Program-made: the position numbers and the translations under genes
Origin: Phycisphaerales bacterium UBA2218
GTDB taxonomy: Bacteria > Planctomycetota > Phycisphaerae > Sedimentisphaerales > Anaerobacaceae
Length of the DNA: 16,866 nt
Assembly: GCA_002327785.1 (NCBI GenBank)
Contig: DCUI01000305.1
Span: forward strand, 1,754 to 18,619
Direction: 5' to 3'
Notes under the pieces: model-generated
Databases searched by the model: none
What the model saw: only the letters and a program-made list of their open reading frames with translations
What the model was told of the DNA's origin: nothing
Shown: positions 8,001 through 14,887 of the stretch, piece after piece
How the letters are laid out: every line of letters starts with the position of its first letter
Numbering within the stretch: the first letter of the stretch is position 1

Positions 8001-8455
8001 ACCGAGGCGTCCCCCGCACCGTTAGGCAGTGACTGCTCGAACGTCTGCCCATTCACTTCCACGCGCAGCTTGGGGGGGCTGGCGTTCTGGGTATCGATCA
8101 GATCGAACTGAAGCCGGCATTCGCCCTCCGCTGGCAGAGCTTTCAGGCCAAAGAGCACAGTAAACGTATGCGGTCGGGCCCCCGCCCAACCGTCCGACGG
8201 GCCCGGCTGAACGTAGGGCCAGTCCTCCTTTGACTCCGAAGTCCCTACGACAAAGAACGCATCGTCCTTGAACCTCGCATAGCCGTCCGGCGCCAAGGCG
8301 AACTCCGCGTTGCCCCCGTCCGCCTGGCCAATCTCCCAGAGCGGCGCCCCGTTCGCGCCACCGGGGCCTTGCGCAGGCGCAGCAGGGTCGGACTCGACCG
8401 ATGCAAACAACATCACGATCGCAAGAACAAGCTGATTCGCGTGAAGACAAGACAT
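5051..8455 (-). CDS. Large GH38-like glycosidase with N-terminal PL4-type beta-sandwich
   Basis: This protein has 1134 residues. The N-terminus has a hydrophobic stretch (9-20) consistent with export, though the segment before it lacks lysine or arginine. Residues about 60-200 resemble the CBM-like third domain of polysaccharide lyase family 4 (FFVVGTSESKEDWPYVQPG at 67-85; NEVRITTLSGSWMLYDSLGL at 178-197). A linker domain (about 205-300) follows, then a GH38-like catalytic half. Candidate zinc and catalytic residues are H314 and D316 in HSHTDIGYTE, D431 in MISDVPGYTW, and H642 in YSEHTWGAW. A long all-beta C-terminal part ends the protein. It is the first gene of the leftward set. GAGGGG at 8461-8466 sits five bases before the ATG. 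It shares the fold of the next gene but is clearly a different subfamily. Substrate and linkage are unknown; alpha-mannoside cleavage is the family-based guess. Confidence 0.8.
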   Translation of the reverse strand: MSCLHANQLVLAIVMLFASVESDPAAPAQGPGGANGAPLWEIGQADGGNAEFALAPDGYARFKDDAFFVVGTSESKEDWPYVQPGPSDGWAGARPHTFTVLFGLKALPAEGECRLQFDLIDTQNASPPKLRVEVNGQTFEQSLPNGAGDASVFGRPEKGREHKFAVTFPTSLLRNGDNEVRITTLSGSWMLYDSLGLVVPAGAELGQVQARTLLDAVKPVRALRERDGRMSQPVLVTVRHFGEDTDAVVQLLNGPAESVRLTGGTQEVELMVDAVATEMKGRVAVEVAGKMVASREVVLKPVEKLTVYITPHSHTDIGYTEIQTAIEAKQVQNLLDGIAAAKRTAGYPKGSRFVWNVEVLWAADLYLRRLDDGQRTEFFEAVKNGQVVLNGMYLNELTGLCRPEELVRLFRYATELADRTGVPIDAAMISDVPGYTWGTVTAMAQAGIRYFSVAPNYFDRIGTILREWENKPFYWMGPDGQSKVLVWIPFWGYAMSHRYGKMSPRLVEDFSDGLEKRGYPFDIAYVRWSGHGDNAVPDPVICEFVRDWNAKYAWPRFIISGTSEAFRAFEQRYGDKLPVVRGDWTPYWEDGAGSSSLETAMNRASSDRLAQAEALFAMRRPSEYPAAAFEDAWNMVLLYSEHTWGAWCSVSEPKRKETLEQWEIKRSYAESADRQSRELLAASLEADRVDPVASPTAVDVFNTLSWSRTELVTLSKDLSFAGDRVLDDAGRAVPSQRLTSGELVFLATGVPPLAARRYTVVSGASRVKGRATAQGTILDSGVVRLRVDEQTGGIVELATKGLKGNFADTSGGEALNDYLYLIGDDRKDLQRSGPVTIRVGENGPLVASLVIESAAPGCKKLVRELRVAAGLDYVEIINTVDKERLQAKSYHAKEGKESVNFAFPFAVPNGEVLLDVPLGMMRPEADQMPSACKNWFSVGRWADVSNKDRGVTWVTLDAPLLQVGGITATLLNSQTDPNVWRQRVEPTQKLYSWAMNNHWGTNYRAYQEGPTVFRFVLQPHRRRDPAEASRFATGFSQPLVAVRSQGAKPLGKPLLSVEPKDVIVTALKPSDDGRALIVRLFGASGKAHFARLEWAGVQPKAVFLSDTSEQAGKKVGDRIEVPASGLVSLRAELK

Positions 8456-8522
8456 ATTGACCCCTCAAGATCTACCATCGACTATTCGTGATTCAGCACC
8501 TGTGTACAACGTCGGCCAAATA

Positions 8523-8550
8523 GTAAATCGTAAATCGAGAATTGTAAATG
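8523..8550. repeat. Four-unit heptamer repeat in the divergent promoter region
   Basis: Four consecutive seven-base units read GTAAATC, GTAAATC, GAGAATT and GTAAATG at 8523-8550. Three are near identical and the third is degenerate. They lie in the 121-base gap between two divergent genes and run into the -35 region of the rightward gene. They could bind a regulator or simply be a slippage-made AT-rich tract. Confidence 0.6.
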
Positions 8551-8569
8551 GCCGGCGGTGCACTATAAT
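8542..8569 (+). promoter_or_regulatory. Candidate promoter giving a leaderless UroD-family mRNA
   Basis: A perfect -10 box TATAAT at 8564-8569 is preceded by TTGTAA at 8542-8547 (four of six -35 bases, 16-base spacer). Transcription would start at about 8576-8577, which is exactly the ATG at 8577. The ATG at 8568 overlaps the -10 box and could not be on this transcript. No convincing Shine-Dalgarno site is present; GGCGG at 8554-8558 is the best match, before the 8568 ATG. Confidence 0.5.
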
Positions 8570-8576
8570 GCCGACT

Positions 8577-9848
8577 ATGACACCCAGAGAAAGAGTTCTG
8601 GCCGCACTGAATCACGTCGAGCCCGACCGCGTCCCGGTCGATCTATCCGGGCATCGCTCCTCGGGCATCGCCGCGATGGCATACCCCAAACTGCGTAGAT
8701 GCCTCGGCCTCGAACCAAGACCCATTCGCGTTTACGACGTGATCCAGCAGCTCGCGGTCATCGATGATGACGTGTTGGACCGGTTCGGGATCGACTGCAT
8801 CGAGATGGGCCGGGGCTTCGCCCTCACCGACGATTCGTGGAAACCCTGGACCCTGCCCGACGGCACGAATTGCCTCATTCCCGCCTGGACCAACATGGAA
8901 CGCCGATCCGACCGGTGGGTCATTCTCTCCAATTCCGGGAAGGTCTTCGCCCACATGCCCGATGGCATACTGTACTTCGAGCAGACGTATTTCCCGCTCG
9001 CCAGTGTCGAGGGCATCTTGCCCTCGGATCGCAAGCAGGATGCCCGCGACACGCAAGGGCGGGACGCCCTCGCCACACTGGATGAGGCCTTCGGCGAGTG
9101 CATGTGGACCGGCGTCGCGGCCCCGCCCGGCCCGATCGATCCGCAAACGCTCAGCAAAGGGGCCAAGCGTTTCCGAGAGAGCACGGACCGGGCCATCATC
9201 GGCCTGTTCGGCGGCAACCTCTTCGAGACCGGCCAGTTCTTTTACCGGGCCGACAATTTCTTCATGCTCCTGGCCGGCGAGCCGGCAAAGGCCCATCGCT
9301 TTCTTGACCGATTGGTGGAAATCCATCTGGCCAATCTCGAGAAGTTCCTTGCCGCCGTCGGCTCATCCATCGACATCATCCTCTTCGGCGACGATCTCGG
9401 CATGCAGACAGGTTGCATGCTCAGCCCCCGCATGTACTGTGAATTCTTCAAGCCCCGCCACAAGGTCCTCTGGAACCGTGCCAAAGAACTTGCTGATGTC
9501 AAGGTCATGCTCCATTGCTGCGGCGGAGTCCGGGAGCTGCTTCCACACCTCATCGAGGCGGGACTCGACGCGATCAACCCCGTCCAGATCACCTGCGCCG
9601 GCATGAACGCGGCGGAGCTGAAGGCCGAATTCGGCCGAGGCCTGACGTTCTGGGGCGGCGGCTGCGACACCCGAGAGATTCTGACCGGCGCAAGCCCCAA
9701 GCAGGTCGCTGAACACGTCAGAAATCAGGTTCGCACCCTCTCACCAGGCGGCGGCTTCGTCTTTCAGCAGGTCCACAATATCCTGGCCAACGTCCCGCCC
9801 GAGAACATCGTCGCCATGTTCGACGCCGTGAACATCGGCCGATCGTGA
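8577..9848 (+). CDS. UroD-superfamily protein, MtaA-like zinc methyltransferase type
   Basis: The 423-residue protein starts MTPRERVLAALNHVEPDRVP, the usual opening of uroporphyrinogen-decarboxylase-family proteins that are not haem enzymes, which supports the ATG at 8577. It has a TIM-barrel-type sequence. LHCCGG (H313, C315) and GGGCDT (C363) look like the H-x-C...C zinc site of MtaA/CmuA-type enzymes that move methyl groups between corrinoid proteins and thiols. It is longer than haem-pathway UroD (about 350 residues). No signal peptide is seen, so it is cytoplasmic. It is the only rightward gene in the sugar locus, divergent from the GH38 set and convergent with the phosphoesterase gene 45 bases away. 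No corrinoid protein is nearby. Family is firm; the methyltransferase role and any demethylation of sugars are inference. Confidence 0.85.
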   Translation: MTPRERVLAALNHVEPDRVPVDLSGHRSSGIAAMAYPKLRRCLGLEPRPIRVYDVIQQLAVIDDDVLDRFGIDCIEMGRGFALTDDSWKPWTLPDGTNCLIPAWTNMERRSDRWVILSNSGKVFAHMPDGILYFEQTYFPLASVEGILPSDRKQDARDTQGRDALATLDEAFGECMWTGVAAPPGPIDPQTLSKGAKRFRESTDRAIIGLFGGNLFETGQFFYRADNFFMLLAGEPAKAHRFLDRLVEIHLANLEKFLAAVGSSIDIILFGDDLGMQTGCMLSPRMYCEFFKPRHKVLWNRAKELADVKVMLHCCGGVRELLPHLIEAGLDAINPVQITCAGMNAAELKAEFGRGLTFWGGGCDTREILTGASPKQVAEHVRNQVRTLSPGGGFVFQQVHNILANVPPENIVAMFDAVNIGRS

Positions 9849-9893
9849 TGTTCAGGATGACAATCGCAGCGCACAAATCCTCCCGAATTCGTC

Positions 9894-12608
9894 TCAGTCC
9901 CGATCGTCTTCATCCTCCTCGATGTCGGAGATGACGGCCCACTGCGGATAGGGCTCGTGCGGACCTCTCATGGCGTGCCAGAGGATGCGATTCAATACGT
10001 CCTCAGGGCATCGATCCACCTCCTCCAGAGGCAGCCCGGCGGAGGCAATTGCATTTCTGCGCAGCATCGCGTTCGAGATCTCCTTGGGATTCGGATTCAT
10101 CTGGTCCAGGGGGACATTCGTGGGGACGGCGACATACGCCGTGAAGTCGGGCACATTGGTGAAACAGTCGCTCATGGGCGTAGCCGTGGCGTCGATCTGA
10201 TTCATGGGCGGAAGACCCAGGATCAGCTCCATCGTGCGGAGAATGCTTGTCGTGTTGTACTGGGTGCTCACGACGGCCTTGCGCTTGGTGTACGGACTGA
10301 TAAGATAGGCCGTGGTGCGATAGCCGCTGACGTGGTCCCAGCCGGCCTGGGGGTCATCCTCGATGGCGAAGATACACGTCTTGGGCCAGAACGGACTGTG
10401 GCTGATCGCCTCCACGATCTGCCCGAAGGCCAGATCGTTGTCCGCCACCTGGGCCGCGGGCGTCGGCGCTCCAGCCCGGGTCCCAGACGTATGATCGTTG
10501 GGCAGACAGATGATAATCAGATTGGGGAATTGACCGCTGCGTTCGTATTCGCGCAACTCCTTGATGAACTGTGCGGCCCGGAAAACATCGGGAATGTCCA
10601 TGTCCCAGCCGACCGTTTTCATATTCAGATGGGGTCGCAATGATTCGATGGCGGGCCGGCTGCTGATGTTGATGAGATGTGTCCGGTCCACGAAATCCCG
10701 GTAGTAGTCCAGAAACGTCGGCTTGCCCGTCTTGCCCGGCGCGGCCCACGAAGTCTCCGTGATGGCGAACTCGCCGTAGACGCGGAGCAACTTGCCATGG
10801 GCGATCGTGTTGTCCCAGATGAAGCCGGAAGGGGCGTAGGCCAGCGCGTCCACGTCGCTATCCTCCATGCCGTCGGGATAGCTGCGAGGAAAACCGGCGA
10901 AGGACTTCTCCATGTAGTCGGTGGCGAACGCGGTGTCCGACCATTGGTGACCGTCGGCGCTGAGGATGCCCGAGCAGTACGTGTTGTCCAGCAGGACGAA
11001 CTCGCGAACCATCTTGTGCTGATTGGGCGTAATCTCGGCGCCGAAGATGCACAGCGAGGGATTGCCGTTGCCTTCGGGTACGTCGCCAAGGACCTGGTCG
11101 TAGGTCCGGTTCTCCTTAATAACGTAGACCACGTGCTCGAACACGGACGGCTCCCCGACCCGCTCCGGGACCGGTCGCGGCGGCTGGTTTGATCGCGCCG
11201 CCCGCCCAGCTTCCTTCAGCAAAGGATATCGATAGTTGTCCAGCACGCGACGCGTCAACGCCGGCAGTTCTCTGGCCTTGGGAACAGGCACGAGCGACAA
11301 CGTTCCATGGTACTGGTGGCTGTTGTACTCGTTGGCGCCGGCGGTTTTGAGGCTCCGGGTCGAGCCGATTCCCTTCATGTTGGCCACGGCCAGCCGATGA
11401 TGCACCCGATCATAGGCAATCGCGCCGGGGAACCACCCCACCGGGATCAGACCCAGGAGCTTCGACTCGCCGGGACGAAAACGGAACACGGCGATGGCGT
11501 TCTGTGTGCCGTTGGCGACGTACAGGGTGTCGCCAGCGGGGTTGAAGACCAGGGCATTCGGGCTCGCCCCGAACAGGTCGGCGGGACTGGGCTTGGCCCA
11601 GATGGTCTCCACCACCTCGTCCGTGCGCGTGTCGATCACGCTGAGTGTATCGCTGCCGGCGTTGGCGACCACGACGAAACGGCCATTGGGCGAAGCCGCG
11701 ATGCCGGACGAATGCAGACCAACCATGATTTCCCGGACCGGCGACTCCTCGGCAATGTGAATCACGGAAACCGAGCCTTCGCTGGCGATGTGACGTACGG
11801 GATCGACCCGCACCCGCATGCCCTGGCCGGCGGGACCGGTGAGACTGTCCGCATCCGGGATACGACCACCCCAGTTGCTCACGTATGCCTTGCCGCCGAC
11901 CAAGACCACGTCATAGGGCGCCACACCCACTTGCCACAGGCGAAGCACATCTCCAGTGACGGCATCGATCTCCGCGAGGCGGTTCGACAGATTCAAAACC
12001 ACGTACAATCGACTCCCATCGCGGGAGATCGCCAGACCGGCCGGGATCTCCTCCTTCCGCCACGGAGCATTGGCGGCAGGCAGGGCGATGGGAAGCAAAC
12101 CGCTAACCTGCCCCTCCGGGCCGACGCGGAACACCTTGACGTCACCCTTGACGTTGGACAGATAGATCCGCGAGCCATCCGGACTGAACACCAACCCGGC
12201 GTAGCTGAGCTGGCCGGACTTGTCGGGCTTGAGGATATGCGAGGAGACATCGTTGGGGTCCAGGAGCTCCCCGGAGGGCAAGGCGACGCGCTGTTTGATC
12301 TCGCCGCTTTGGGGATCGATCAGAACGAGGTCCTGCGTCTTGCCGGACGTGGCGAGCAGGCGACCATCCGGACTTAATGCCAGGGCCTGTGGCCGCATGC
12401 CGGGCAATTCCACCTGGATGCCGATCGGCGTCAGCACCTGATGAACAGGCGTGACATACCTCTGTGGACCGATTTCGCCCACCGGCGCGGTTCCGGAGGA
12501 ATCCGCCGTCCGGCAAGACCCGGCCACCATCAACAAGGACAATGGCACAATGAGTATTGCCAGCACGTGCATTCTGTACGTTGACGTTGTTACGTTCTTA
12601 TTATCCAT
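9894..12608 (-). CDS. YVTN beta-propeller / phosphoesterase fusion lipoprotein
   Basis: The 904-residue protein matches the layout known as bifunctional YncE family / alkaline phosphatase family protein. A hydrophobic N-terminus ends in VAGSC (C32), a plausible lipobox, so it is likely anchored in the cell envelope. Residues about 45-450 form repeated YVTN-type blades (SPDGRLLATS, SPDGSRIYLS, NGRFVVVANAG, GDTLYVANGT). From about 485 a phosphoesterase domain carries VIKENRTYDQ (499-505 core), SADGHQ (550-555), PNDHT (703-707) and EDDPQAGWDH (750-759), resembling the metal-binding motifs of the AcpA/phospholipase C family. The end is acidic. It is the third gene of the leftward GH32 set, 68 bases after the levanase stop. 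The ATG at 12608 is preferred over 12614 because GAGG is seven bases before it. The natural substrate is unknown. Confidence 0.85.
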   Translation of the reverse strand: MDNKNVTTSTYRMHVLAILIVPLSLLMVAGSCRTADSSGTAPVGEIGPQRYVTPVHQVLTPIGIQVELPGMRPQALALSPDGRLLATSGKTQDLVLIDPQSGEIKQRVALPSGELLDPNDVSSHILKPDKSGQLSYAGLVFSPDGSRIYLSNVKGDVKVFRVGPEGQVSGLLPIALPAANAPWRKEEIPAGLAISRDGSRLYVVLNLSNRLAEIDAVTGDVLRLWQVGVAPYDVVLVGGKAYVSNWGGRIPDADSLTGPAGQGMRVRVDPVRHIASEGSVSVIHIAEESPVREIMVGLHSSGIAASPNGRFVVVANAGSDTLSVIDTRTDEVVETIWAKPSPADLFGASPNALVFNPAGDTLYVANGTQNAIAVFRFRPGESKLLGLIPVGWFPGAIAYDRVHHRLAVANMKGIGSTRSLKTAGANEYNSHQYHGTLSLVPVPKARELPALTRRVLDNYRYPLLKEAGRAARSNQPPRPVPERVGEPSVFEHVVYVIKENRTYDQVLGDVPEGNGNPSLCIFGAEITPNQHKMVREFVLLDNTYCSGILSADGHQWSDTAFATDYMEKSFAGFPRSYPDGMEDSDVDALAYAPSGFIWDNTIAHGKLLRVYGEFAITETSWAAPGKTGKPTFLDYYRDFVDRTHLINISSRPAIESLRPHLNMKTVGWDMDIPDVFRAAQFIKELREYERSGQFPNLIIICLPNDHTSGTRAGAPTPAAQVADNDLAFGQIVEAISHSPFWPKTCIFAIEDDPQAGWDHVSGYRTTAYLISPYTKRKAVVSTQYNTTSILRTMELILGLPPMNQIDATATPMSDCFTNVPDFTAYVAVPTNVPLDQMNPNPKEISNAMLRRNAIASAGLPLEEVDRCPEDVLNRILWHAMRGPHEPYPQWAVISDIEEDEDDRD

Positions 12609-12615
12609 ACTCATG

Positions 12616-12619
12616 CCTC
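12616..12619 (-). promoter_or_regulatory. Ribosome binding site deciding the phosphoesterase start
   Basis: On the minus strand GAGG lies seven bases before the ATG at 12608 but only one base before the ATG at 12614. The spacing favours the later start, giving 904 rather than 906 residues. Confidence 0.5.
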
Positions 12620-12676
12620 ATTCAGTTTCTGCCACAAGAGCCAATCTGCCGATAGTCACATCCGTTCGTACCAGCT

Positions 12677-14827
12677 TCAATGCCAGATCGATTCAAGCTC
12701 GTAGACGACCAGCGACTCGATCCTCGTGTTGCCGCCGGTCGTAAACAGGTCCAGCGAAGCCGGCTTGTCCACCAGTTGCACTCCCATGGGCATGTAAATG
12801 CGGCCATGGTCGCCGAAGATTTCGATGGAGGTTCGATCCACGATCAATTCGATGTCGATCGTTCCGTCCGGAGCCTCCCATGGAGCCGTCTTGTCCTGGC
12901 AGGTCAGTTCCCGCTTCTGCGTGTCGTAGGCGACCGACACACCGCTGATGATGAACCCGCAGGTCTGACAGTCTCGCACGCCGAGTTGTGCCTGGATGTG
13001 GAGCAGCTCTGTGCGCGGATCGACCCGGAGGTCTTGCCCGGGCTCCAGGGCGCTGTCTCGCCACTGTTTGCGGTCCCGATGCAGTCTGGCGATCTCGCGA
13101 ACCGGTTCGGCACACATTCGCAGACCGGCGCCGGTGGCTCGCAGGGTCACCGTCACGGGAAAGAGCATCATCTGGTTGAACGGCATCTCCGGCATGTTGA
13201 CCTGGCCCCAGGCGATTTGAATGCGCCGGCCGTCGCTGGCCGGAATCCCGTTGAACGTCTGTGACGCGTAGAAACAGTTCCCATAGTGATAGCGGATGGG
13301 GCCTTCCTCCGTCACGAACTCCGTTCCGTTGAACTGTCCGACCAAGTAGTCCCCGTTCCCGCCGTACAGCACCCAGCGCGCGTTCGCCGCGTCCCCGTCC
13401 ACGGGCAGGGCGAACAGTTCAGGGCATTCGTGAAAACACTTCAGTTTGCTCTGAAAACGCCACGACTTGAGATTGTCCGAGGTGAAGAAGCCCATCTCCT
13501 GGTCGTCCAGATACAGGGCCATCACCCACTGTTTCGTTGCTTCGTGCCAGATGACTTTCGGGTCGCGATTGCCGCCGTGGATATGCGCCAGGACCGGATT
13601 GCCCTCATACGGCGTCCAGGATCGCCCTCGGTCGTTGCTGTAGGCAATCGACTGGGTGAACGGCCGGCCGGCCGACAGGGGATTCGTGCCCCCGGCCGAC
13701 GTGTACACACACACCAGGACTTTCTCATCGCCCGTCCGAAAGCCGGCGGTATTCCGCTCGTCCACCACAGCCGATCCCGAGAAGATCGTCCCCAAATGAT
13801 CCGGATGGATGGCGTCGCCCAACTCCGTCCAATGGACGAGGTCCCTGCTCACGGCATGGCCCCAGGTCATGTTCCCCCAGTTCCAGCCGTAGGGGTTGTG
13901 TTGGTAGAACAAATGATACTCGCCGTCATAGTACACCATGCCGTTGGCGTCATTGTTCCAGCCTCGGCGGGACGTGAAATGAACCTGGGGTCGCCGCCGC
14001 TCCCGGTATACATCCTTCTCGCCAGGAAAAGTGTCGGCCTGAAATACGGCATCGAAGCCGGAGGTGCGAAGTGGATCGTATTTGTCGATGCGCAATACTC
14101 CCTTTTTCCCTTGAAACGCGCTCACGTCCAGAAACACCCAGAAGTCCGCTTCGCCGGAGGCCAGCTCGATATCGAACTCGCGCACCACGTTCCCATCGAT
14201 GAGCAGATGGATCAAGCGCTTCTGTGTCCCGTTCCTGACCGGGAAGTTCAAATAGCGGCTTTGAAAGACGAATTCACGGGTCTTGTCGGCCAGGACCTCC
14301 CGCTTCCGATCGCTCTGGACGATCTGATCGACGTTGATGTGCCCCCAGCCGCCGGTGTGCCGGTCCACGATCTGGATCCGTGCCATCTGACCCACCAGAT
14401 CGGAGACCTCCCAGCCGGACCAATCCAGCGCTTCCGAACCGCCCGGACGGTCGTTCGGCCCGGTGGCGGTCCGGACGGTCTTCTCGCCGACCAGGAGATT
14501 GATGCACGTCTCACCGGGATGCATGCCGCCGCCGATCAGGAAATTGATGTACCTGCGCTCAATCTTGAACGGTGGGGATGTCAACGTGCCCGTCGTGCCG
14601 TCGCCGTCGTAATAACTGTTGACCAGCCCCTTTCCCTCGTATCCTGACACCTGCATCTGGTTGGGCAGTGTGCCGCGAGCCGGACCCGGGCCGAATGCCC
14701 GGCCCGTGACCTGCCAATCACCGTAATCCGATCCTTCAAAATCCGCGATCACGATATCCGGTTCGGCCGCTGGAGTAGAAGATGAGACGGCCAATAGCAT
14801 CACTGCAAGAAAAATGCACCTCACCAT
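12677..14827 (-). CDS. GH32 levanase/fructanase with two N-terminal beta-sandwich modules
   Basis: This 716-residue exported enzyme has a signal peptide (1-20, TPA/AE). Residues about 22-175 form a jelly-roll-like module (IADFEGSDYGDWQVTG; GGWGHINVDQIV). Residues about 177-265 resemble DUF4980, found at the N-terminus of levanases (YLNFPVRNG; DFWVFLDVSAFQGKKG). The GH32 five-blade propeller follows: WNNDANG (290-296, nucleophile D293), GNRDP (R421-D422-P423, transition-state stabiliser), and HECPELF (acid/base E467). A C-terminal beta-sandwich closes it. GH32 enzymes of this build cleave beta-linked fructosyl residues of levan or inulin. It lies 60 bases after the sugar porter and before the phosphoesterase gene, so fructose uptake by that porter is a natural guess. 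The start at 14827 is chosen over 14857 because of AGGA eight bases upstream and a cleaner signal peptide. Confidence 0.9.
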   Translation of the reverse strand: MVRCIFLAVMLLAVSSSTPAAEPDIVIADFEGSDYGDWQVTGRAFGPGPARGTLPNQMQVSGYEGKGLVNSYYDGDGTTGTLTSPPFKIERRYINFLIGGGMHPGETCINLLVGEKTVRTATGPNDRPGGSEALDWSGWEVSDLVGQMARIQIVDRHTGGWGHINVDQIVQSDRKREVLADKTREFVFQSRYLNFPVRNGTQKRLIHLLIDGNVVREFDIELASGEADFWVFLDVSAFQGKKGVLRIDKYDPLRTSGFDAVFQADTFPGEKDVYRERRRPQVHFTSRRGWNNDANGMVYYDGEYHLFYQHNPYGWNWGNMTWGHAVSRDLVHWTELGDAIHPDHLGTIFSGSAVVDERNTAGFRTGDEKVLVCVYTSAGGTNPLSAGRPFTQSIAYSNDRGRSWTPYEGNPVLAHIHGGNRDPKVIWHEATKQWVMALYLDDQEMGFFTSDNLKSWRFQSKLKCFHECPELFALPVDGDAANARWVLYGGNGDYLVGQFNGTEFVTEEGPIRYHYGNCFYASQTFNGIPASDGRRIQIAWGQVNMPEMPFNQMMLFPVTVTLRATGAGLRMCAEPVREIARLHRDRKQWRDSALEPGQDLRVDPRTELLHIQAQLGVRDCQTCGFIISGVSVAYDTQKRELTCQDKTAPWEAPDGTIDIELIVDRTSIEIFGDHGRIYMPMGVQLVDKPASLDLFTTGGNTRIESLVVYELESIWH

Positions 14828-14835
14828 CGTCGTTT

Positions 14836-14839
14836 TCCT
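14836..14839 (-). promoter_or_regulatory. Ribosome binding site deciding the GH32 start
   Basis: AGGA on the minus strand stands eight bases before the ATG at 14827. The in-frame ATG at 14857 has no comparable site and would place ten mostly polar residues before the signal peptide. Confidence 0.55.
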
Positions 14840-14887
14840 GGACCTGCACCACAACATGACTGCCCGGTCAGCCGAGGGCCTTCCTGG

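Noticed and set aside
6863..8032. A 389-codon plus-strand frame opposite the large GH38-like gene, with similar ones at 11307-12377, 2246-3211 and 5321-6172.
   Set aside because: All are shadows of confidently identified genes on the other strand, with low-complexity, arginine- and histidine-rich translations.
8480..8520. A possible minus-strand promoter for the GH38 set (TTGTAC, 17 bases, AATAGT).
   Set aside because: Only three of six -35 bases match and the -10 is imperfect, so it is no better than chance in this gap.
8457..8576. An upstream start at 8457 adding 40 residues to the UroD-like protein.
   Set aside because: The extension crosses the heptamer repeats and the promoter, and the conserved family opening begins at the ATG at 8577.
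9849..9893. A possible bidirectional terminator between the convergent UroD-like and phosphoesterase genes.
   Set aside because: No stem followed by a T-run is seen in these 45 bases, only a REP-like fragment.
13286..14647. A 453-codon open frame on the plus strand opposite the GH32 gene.
   Set aside because: It is antisense to a gene with intact GH32 motifs, lacks a ribosome site and has no recognisable family. High GC content makes long antisense frames common here.
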